From SAR324 cluster bacterium (GTDB lineage Bacteria; SAR324; NAC60-12), in the NCBI GenBank assembly GCA_028822475.1, contig JAPKDT010000055.1, positions 1-10,660 of the forward strand: 10,660 nucleotides of DNA, written 5' to 3'. How positions within the stretch are numbered: position 1 is the stretch's first letter; every line of letters begins with the position of its first letter. The notes below the pieces were generated by a model. That model ran no database searches. It had not been told where the DNA came from and saw only the letters and a list, made by a program, of their open reading frames with translations. The translations under genes and the position numbers were made by a program. Of the stretch, positions 6,145 to 10,660 are shown one piece after another.

Positions 6145-6507
6145 TTATTTTTTCAGCACAAAAAAAACATTTGAACCAGCACAGAAATCTGTCTGTATCT
6201 GACGATGATAAACGAAAACGACCGTTTTACCGCCGATCATTTCCGCAAATTCAAAGCGCCACTCGTCGGTTTTTTGTTGAAATTCACGTTGAAGAACCTT
6301 AAATCTCTGCATTTCCCTGAGCAAAACATATGCTACAGAAGGGTGCTGTTCCGACTCCAGAGAACTTCCGTAAATTCCGGAAACTCTATATCCTGTTTCT
6401 TGATTAACAGCTTTTTCACAGAGATTTACCTGCTCTTGTGATGACTCTGCCGCCTGAACAAAAGTTCCTGCAAACACACATAAAGCGGCACAAAACAGAC
6501 GTATCAT
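6145..6507 (-). CDS. small exported protein of unknown function
   Basis: This is a 120-residue protein with a clear Sec signal peptide. A short positive N-terminus (MIR) and hydrophobic core LFCAALCVFAGTFVQA lead to probable cleavage near AA|ESSQ (residue 20). The mature part of about 100 residues is mixed alpha/beta in appearance (VAYVLLREMQRFKVLQREF; TVVFVYHRQIQTDFCAG) and carries exactly two cysteines, C30 and C109, which could form one disulfide joining the two ends. No lipobox is seen. The family is not recognised. The ATG directly abuts the TGA of the upstream metallophosphoesterase gene (TGAATG), so the two are almost certainly co-translated. A GAAG just before the junction is a weak ribosome binding site. 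The product probably acts in the periplasm; nothing in the sequence identifies a substrate. Confidence 0.72.
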   Translation of the reverse strand: MIRLFCAALCVFAGTFVQAAESSQEQVNLCEKAVNQETGYRVSGIYGSSLESEQHPSVAYVLLREMQRFKVLQREFQQKTDEWRFEFAEMIGGKTVVFVYHRQIQTDFCAGSNVFFVLKK

Positions 6508-7341
6508 TCACTTCAATAAAATAGGGGTAACTTTAATCTTATCTCCTGCCAACTCAATCTTGTGAAAAGAAGATTTTTGTCCTGGATGAAGTCTTGAGGT
6601 AGAAGAAGCAGAATTGAGCAACAGCAGTTCCGGAGAGGAATCTCTGGATAGTCGATGCTGCCAGTTAAGGTGAATGTGTCCATGCAGATACAGACGAATG
6701 TTTGGTTGACGCAAAATCCAGTTCCGCACAGGGACAAGATTGTAGAGTTCGTGAAAATGATCCACTTTCCAGCCTTCCGGAAAAGTCAGCGGATAATGAT
6801 TAACAATGATAAAACGCGTTTTTTCAGAAAAACTGCTCAGTAGATTTTCTGTAGCCTGAATTGTACTGCGGCGAACCGTGCCTGACGCAGTTAACCAGTC
6901 GTTAGGATGAGCACTGTCCCAACCTGCTATTACCCAGTCCGAGTTTAGTTTACGCACATGAATTTCTTCGTCGCCAAAGAATTCTCCAAAATATTGTTTG
7001 TAATAATCTTTGGCTCCGCTTTCCTTTATATAACGATCATGGTTTCCCGGAATTATGGTGACACGTTCCGGATCTTTGAGCAGAGGTTCGAGTGTCTCTC
7101 TTGCCAATGAAAATTCACGTTCCAGTGAAAGTTGAGTCAAATCTCCACTGATCACCAGATGATCCCATTTCATCTGGTGAATTTTCTCTACGAGCTGTTT
7201 TGCTCTTTGAAGAGGATATTGTCTGGCACGGCGAAAAAGCAAATTTCCCATACCTAAAATTCTTTTTGATTTACATTCTAGAATATTTTGCGGATATGTG
7301 TGGAAATGCAGGTCAGAAATGTGTATGATAGTTGGGTTCAT
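6508..7341 (-). CDS. calcineurin-like metallophosphoesterase
   Basis: This is a 277-residue protein with the complete five-block metallophosphoesterase signature: D-x-H in ISDLHF (D10, H12), GD in ISGDLTQ (D67), GNHD (99-102), the histidine of VNHYP (H182) and the GHxH motif in LHGHIHLN (H222, H224). These residues hold a di-metal centre (often Mn/Fe) that hydrolyses phosphomono- or diesters. No signal peptide or membrane segment is seen, so it is probably cytoplasmic. The layout resembles the Icc/CpdA-like class, which includes cyclic-nucleotide phosphodiesterases and UDP-diacylglucosamine hydrolases, but I cannot assign the substrate. The ATG at 7341 starts MNPTIIHISDLHF, the usual position for this fold; no good ribosome binding site precedes it. 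It is transcribed divergently from hppA and coupled to the small exported-protein gene downstream. Confidence 0.87.
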   Translation of the reverse strand: MNPTIIHISDLHFHTYPQNILECKSKRILGMGNLLFRRARQYPLQRAKQLVEKIHQMKWDHLVISGDLTQLSLEREFSLARETLEPLLKDPERVTIIPGNHDRYIKESGAKDYYKQYFGEFFGDEEIHVRKLNSDWVIAGWDSAHPNDWLTASGTVRRSTIQATENLLSSFSEKTRFIIVNHYPLTFPEGWKVDHFHELYNLVPVRNWILRQPNIRLYLHGHIHLNWQHRLSRDSSPELLLLNSASSTSRLHPGQKSSFHKIELAGDKIKVTPILLK

Positions 7342-7464
7342 AAATGTTTTTAAATCTGGTACGCTTGTTGTTTTAAATTTAGCTTTGAAGTTAGGCTTCC
7401 GGATTTAGTTTTAATTTAAGCTGTTTTGCATAAAAAATCTTTTTTGAGCAGAATGCCTTTTTAT

Positions 7465-7489
7465 CGTCTTGTTCGCAAGCGTTCTTTTT
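7465..7489 (+). terminator. UUCG-loop hairpin with T-tract in the hppA leader
   Basis: CTTG/CAAG (7468-7471 and 7476-7479) encloses a TTCG tetraloop. The stem can be extended by two G-C pairs past a one-base bulge (C7465-G7481). TTCTTTTT follows immediately at 7482-7489. This has the layout of a small intrinsic terminator reading toward hppA, whose ATG is 51 bases on. No plus-strand gene precedes it, so if real it would act as an attenuator in the hppA leader. The stem is short, so confidence is low. Confidence 0.3.
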
Positions 7490-7529
7490 AGTGCAGGAGC
7501 GCTGACTGTTTTTTAACAATCACAATCTC

Positions 7530-7535
7530 AGGAGG
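7530..7535 (+). promoter_or_regulatory. strong ribosome binding site of hppA
   Basis: A consensus AGGAGG ends four bases before the ATG at 7540 and fixes that start. It stands out because most other genes in the window have weak or no visible Shine-Dalgarno site, suggesting high translation of the pyrophosphatase. Confidence 0.85.
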
Positions 7536-7539
7536 ATTA

Positions 7540-9660
7540 ATGGTCCTATTACTTTTAGCATCAGGGTTACTCGGACTTGGAGTAGCGCTCATTTATTATC
7601 TCAAAGTATCACGTATTCCACTAACACAGGGAATAGAAAACACAGAAGAAGCAGAAAAACTTATAAAAATTCACGGTGCAATTGCCAGAGGCGCAATGGC
7701 ATTTCTAAAAGCCGAGTACAAGTACATGGTGTACTTCATGGCAGGATTTGGAATTTTGATCGCCCTGTTGATTGATGATCCGCACACACCGGATGTTAAT
7801 GAAGGACTTTACACCGCAATCTCATTTCTACTTGGTTGTGTTATTTCAATCCTCTCCGGATTCATCGGGATGCGGATTGCAACTATCGGCAATGCACGAA
7901 CAACAACTGCCGCAAAAAATTCAATCGCGGAGGCCTTTTCAGTAGCACTGAACTCCGGTGCTGTGATGGGTTTCGGCTTAGTCGGTCTTGCTGTTCTTGG
8001 AATGATCGGCATTTACCTGTTACTTGAGGCACTTCTCCCGGGAATCGAAAAACATATTTTGATGGAAGTAATGGCAGGTTTCGGACTTGGCGGTTCCTCC
8101 ATCGCACTCTTCGCACGTGTCAGCGGTGGAATATTTACTAAAGCCGCAGACGTTGGTGCCGATCTTGTGGGAAAAGTTGAGAAGGGTATTCCGGAAGATG
8201 ACCCACGTAATCCGGCAGTGATTGCAGATAATGTTGGAGATAATGTAGGTGATGTCGCCGGCATGGGAGCGGATTTATTTGGTTCCTGTGCGGAAAGTAC
8301 TTGTGCTGCCTTAGTTATCGGCGCGGTTGCTTTTGCCACTAATCTGGAAGCACTTTTATTCCCAATTTTAATTTCCGCAGTCGGTATTCCAATCAGTCTT
8401 ATTACTATGTTCACTATACGCGTGAAGGAAGAGAAAGACGTTGCGCCGGCATTAAAACGACTCTTGATTGTGGCAACAGGTCTCAGTGCAGTCGTAATGT
8501 ATTTTGTTTCCATGTGGGCACTTCCAGAAAGCTTTGTAATAAACGGCGAAGTTTATACAAACATGGACGTATTTCTGAGCTACTTAACGGGCGCAGTCGC
8601 AGGATTGCTGGTTGGTCTGCTGACCGAATACTACACCTCACACGATTTCAAACCGGTACAGGAAGTTGCAAAAGCCTCTGAAACCGGTGCGGCAACAAAC
8701 ATCATTTTCGGGCTTGCTCTGGGTTATCAAAGCGCCGCTGGTTCAATTCTGATCTTGGCTGCCAGTATTTTCATACCCTTCACACTGGCAGGAATGTACG
8801 GTGTCGCGGTTGCGGCAATCGGTATGTTGAGCACTTTGGTAGTTGGTTTGACGATTGATGCCTATGGACCCGTTGCAGATAATGCCGGTGGAATTGCCGA
8901 AATGACGGGCATGGGCGAAAGTGTCCGGGAGCGTACAGATGTGCTGGATTCGGCGGGGAATACTACTGCTGCAATCGGAAAAGGATTCGCCATCGGTTCT
9001 GCGATTCTGACTTCCCTGGCTCTTTTTTCTGCATTTTTAACACGGGCCGATCTTATGGATCCTGAAGCAAATATCATGGAAAGCATTAACCTGCTTGACC
9101 CGCTTGTCTTAACAGGTTTGTTTGTCGGCGGAATGCTGCCTTTCCTCTTTTCCGCAATGACCATGAAGTCGGTTGGAAAAGCTGCATTTGACATGATTGA
9201 GGAAGTACGGCGGCAGTTTCGCGAAATTCCGGGAATCATGGAAGGAACCGGGGAACCAGATTATGAAAAATGTGTCGGAATTTCAACAGAAGCAGCTCTT
9301 CGTGAAATGATTCCACCAGGAATCCTGATCATGGGAACACCGCTTTTAGTGGGTTTCCTGTTTGGAGTACCTGCTGTTGCGGGAATTTTGGCAGGTTCGC
9401 TTATTTCCGGTGGAGTACTCGCAATTGCTTCTGCCAATTCCGGAGGAGCCTGGGACAATGCAAAAAAATACATTGAAAAAGGTAACCTCGGCGGCAAAGG
9501 CACCGAGACACACAAAGCGGCTGTTGTAGGCGACACTGTCGGCGATCCTTTCAAGGATACCTCAGGACCAGCTTTAAATATCCTGGTTAAACTTTCGGCT
9601 ATACTCAGTTTGGTTTTTGTACCGTTTTTCATTCAGTACGGTGGTTTGTTAATAGGCTGA
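7540..9660 (+). CDS. hppA: K+-dependent-type membrane-bound ion-pumping pyrophosphatase
   Basis: This is a complete 706-residue membrane pyrophosphatase with about 16 hydrophobic segments. It hydrolyses cytosolic pyrophosphate and pumps Na+ or H+ out across the membrane. The catalytic signatures are intact: DVGADLVGKVEKGIPEDDPR (204-223), IADNVGDNVGDVAG (228-241), YGPVADNAGGIAEMTGM (442-458) and GDTVGDPFKDTSGPALN (664-680). In the motif that separates subfamilies, GNTTAAIGKGFAIGSA (473-488), position 477 is Ala and 480 is Gly. In K+-independent enzymes these are Lys and Thr, so this protein belongs to the K+-dependent class. Many members of that class pump Na+, but I cannot fix the ion; the Glu of GSCAES (252) is present. 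The start has a strong AGGAGG at 7530-7535. The gene is divergent from the phosphoesterase gene and is followed by a GC-rich hairpin at 9670-9689. Confidence 0.97.
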   Translation: MVLLLLASGLLGLGVALIYYLKVSRIPLTQGIENTEEAEKLIKIHGAIARGAMAFLKAEYKYMVYFMAGFGILIALLIDDPHTPDVNEGLYTAISFLLGCVISILSGFIGMRIATIGNARTTTAAKNSIAEAFSVALNSGAVMGFGLVGLAVLGMIGIYLLLEALLPGIEKHILMEVMAGFGLGGSSIALFARVSGGIFTKAADVGADLVGKVEKGIPEDDPRNPAVIADNVGDNVGDVAGMGADLFGSCAESTCAALVIGAVAFATNLEALLFPILISAVGIPISLITMFTIRVKEEKDVAPALKRLLIVATGLSAVVMYFVSMWALPESFVINGEVYTNMDVFLSYLTGAVAGLLVGLLTEYYTSHDFKPVQEVAKASETGAATNIIFGLALGYQSAAGSILILAASIFIPFTLAGMYGVAVAAIGMLSTLVVGLTIDAYGPVADNAGGIAEMTGMGESVRERTDVLDSAGNTTAAIGKGFAIGSAILTSLALFSAFLTRADLMDPEANIMESINLLDPLVLTGLFVGGMLPFLFSAMTMKSVGKAAFDMIEEVRRQFREIPGIMEGTGEPDYEKCVGISTEAALREMIPPGILIMGTPLLVGFLFGVPAVAGILAGSLISGGVLAIASANSGGAWDNAKKYIEKGNLGGKGTETHKAAVVGDTVGDPFKDTSGPALNILVKLSAILSLVFVPFFIQYGGLLIG

Positions 9661-9669
9661 TTTTCTTCC

Positions 9670-9689
9670 AGCGGACCTGCGGGTCCGCT
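9670..9689 (+). terminator. 8-bp GC-rich hairpin after hppA
   Basis: A perfect 8-bp inverted repeat (AGCGGACC / GGTCCGCT, loop TGCG) begins 9 bases after the hppA stop. A stable stem at this place suggests a transcription end or an mRNA-stabilising structure. It is followed by ACTCCG, not a T-run, so it is not a textbook intrinsic terminator. A T7 run occurs only at 9721-9727. Confidence 0.45.
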
Positions 9690-9739
9690 ACTCCGTAACG
9701 CTGTTTAAACCTCCTCCTGCTTTTTTTCATAAAATTTCT

Positions 9740-10660
9740 GTGTCAAATTCAAAGATTTATCTGGATCATAATGCGACCTCACCGTTATTGCCTGAGGTTT
9801 CGGCAGCAATGGCGGAAGTGGAACATTTGGCATTTGCCAACCCTTCAAGTCCGCATTGGGCAGGTCGTGACGCACGTATTTTATTAGAAGATTCCAGGGA
9901 TAATTTGGCACACTCTCTGGGTATAAAACCTCAGGAGATATTCTTCACCAGCGGAGGTTCTGAAAGCAACAATACCGTCCTCCGGCAGTTATTAATGACT
10001 TCTGGAGAAAAGCATATCATCAGCTCAGCAGTTGAGCATCCTTCTGTGCTGGAAACTTGCCGTATTCTTGCTGAACAACAAAATATAGAGTTCACTGAAC
10101 TGGCAGTTGATTCATCCGGAACTTTAGCTCCAGATGATCTGAGCGGGGCGATCCGACCGGAAACAGTTTTGATTTCACTGATCAGTGCAAATAACGAAAC
10201 TGGTAAATTTCAGTCAATAGCAGAATTAACTAAAATTGCCCAACAGCAGCAAATTCCTTTTCATACTGACCTCGTACAAGCATTCGGGAAAATCGAGCTT
10301 GATTTAAGTACATCCGGAATTGATTATGCGACTGCGACTGCACATAAACTTGGCGGACCACGCGGAATAGGGTTGCTCTATGTCAGAGAGCGCACCCCAT
10401 TCCAGTCTCTCATCAGCGGTGGAAAACAGGAACGTGCAAGGCGGGCAGGTACAGAAAATGTGACGCTGGCCGTTGGTTTTGCCAAAGCGGTTGAATGGTA
10501 TCTTAAAAATCAATCCAAACTTCGCGCACAGTTTTTTAAATTCAGACAGTCTGTGTTGGAAGAAATAGGAAAAATCGAGGGTATTTTCATCAACACCGAT
10601 CTAGAAAATAGTTTGCCACACACGCTCAACTTTGGCTGTCATGGAATCAGTGCAGAAAGT
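9740..10660 (+). CDS. cysteine desulfurase, NifS/IscS family (3' end outside window)
   Basis: The first 307 codons of a PLP-dependent class V aminotransferase-fold cysteine desulfurase, running in frame off the right edge; full proteins are near 380-400 residues. Visible landmarks are IYLDHNATSPLLPEV (6-20), TSGGSESNN (70-78, phosphate-cup region), SAVEHPSVLE (96-105, with the PLP-stacking H100), NNETG (151-155), HTDLVQAFGK (175-184, with D177 and Q180) and TAHKLGGPRGIG (200-211, with the Schiff-base lysine K203). RRAGTEN (234-240) is also seen. The catalytic cysteine loop lies beyond the window. The enzyme takes sulfur from cysteine for Fe-S clusters, thiolated tRNA or molybdopterin. The start is GTG at 9740: there is no upstream in-frame ATG, and the next ATG falls at residue 24, after the conserved LDHNAT. 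No Shine-Dalgarno site is visible. Whether it is NifS, IscS or another subgroup cannot be told from this part. Confidence 0.93.
   Translation, partial: MSNSKIYLDHNATSPLLPEVSAAMAEVEHLAFANPSSPHWAGRDARILLEDSRDNLAHSLGIKPQEIFFTSGGSESNNTVLRQLLMTSGEKHIISSAVEHPSVLETCRILAEQQNIEFTELAVDSSGTLAPDDLSGAIRPETVLISLISANNETGKFQSIAELTKIAQQQQIPFHTDLVQAFGKIELDLSTSGIDYATATAHKLGGPRGIGLLYVRERTPFQSLISGGKQERARRAGTENVTLAVGFAKAVEWYLKNQSKLRAQFFKFRQSVLEEIGKIEGIFINTDLENSLPHTLNFGCHGISAES

Noticed and set aside
8013..8513. Long minus-strand open frame inside hppA (also 9261-9632 and 8862-9239)
   Set aside because: These are antisense readings of a well-conserved membrane protein gene. Their Ser/Pro/Thr/Ala-rich products are typical shadow translations, without start signals.
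9705..9911. Minus-strand open frame at the start of the cysteine desulfurase
   Set aside because: It lies antisense to the conserved LDHNAT and downstream region, which is clearly coding on the plus strand.
1..10660. tRNA, rRNA, CRISPR array, complete insertion sequence
   Set aside because: No cloverleaf-like sequence, regularly spaced repeat array, transposase or terminal inverted repeats were seen on reading both strands.

Overview
The window is bacterial DNA, probably from a Gram-negative organism. The support for this is Sec-exported proteins, a K+-dependent-type membrane pyrophosphatase and the remains of a sigma-54 (NtrC-type) regulator. A deltaproteobacterial or SAR324-like source would fit, but the sequence alone does not settle it. 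Base composition is uneven. The left end is very AT-rich (17 of 60 bases are G or C in 61-120), while the pyrophosphatase gene is near balance (30 of 60 in 9181-9240).

Layout. Positions 1-1607 are an accessory-looking, partly decayed zone. They hold an AT-rich leader without a gene, a plus-strand XRE/CI-like DNA-binding protein (302-991), a directly abutting 58-codon small ORF (992-1168), and a minus-strand pseudogene of a sigma-54-dependent regulator (1106-1540) with four in-frame stops. Positions 1608-5749 are a compact minus-strand molybdenum/tungsten block. In transcription order it is moeA, tupA, tupB, tupC, mobB: tungstate capture and import flanked by two cofactor-maturation genes. Positions 5750-6144 have no convincing intact gene, but contain a coding-like fragment and a 9-bp tandem repeat. 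Positions 6145-7341 are a translationally coupled minus-strand pair, a metallophosphoesterase followed by a small exported protein of unknown function. Divergently from it, hppA (7540-9660, plus) encodes a complete membrane pyrophosphatase. After an 8-bp GC-rich hairpin, a NifS/IscS-type cysteine desulfurase begins at a GTG codon (9740) and runs off the right edge.

How the genes fit together. TupA binds tungstate outside the membrane, and TupB/TupC import it. MoeA inserts the metal into molybdopterin, and MobB assists the later dinucleotide-attachment step. The block therefore looks like a supply line for a W- or Mo-dependent oxidoreductase encoded elsewhere. HppA couples pyrophosphate hydrolysis to Na+ or H+ pumping. 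The cysteine desulfurase supplies sulfur for Fe-S clusters, tRNA thiolation or molybdopterin.

I did not find a clearly undescribed large system. The items most worth checking are the regulator pseudogene, the HTH gene with its coupled small ORF, the structured leader of tupA, the hairpin-plus-T-tract in the hppA leader, and the phosphoesterase-coupled exported protein.
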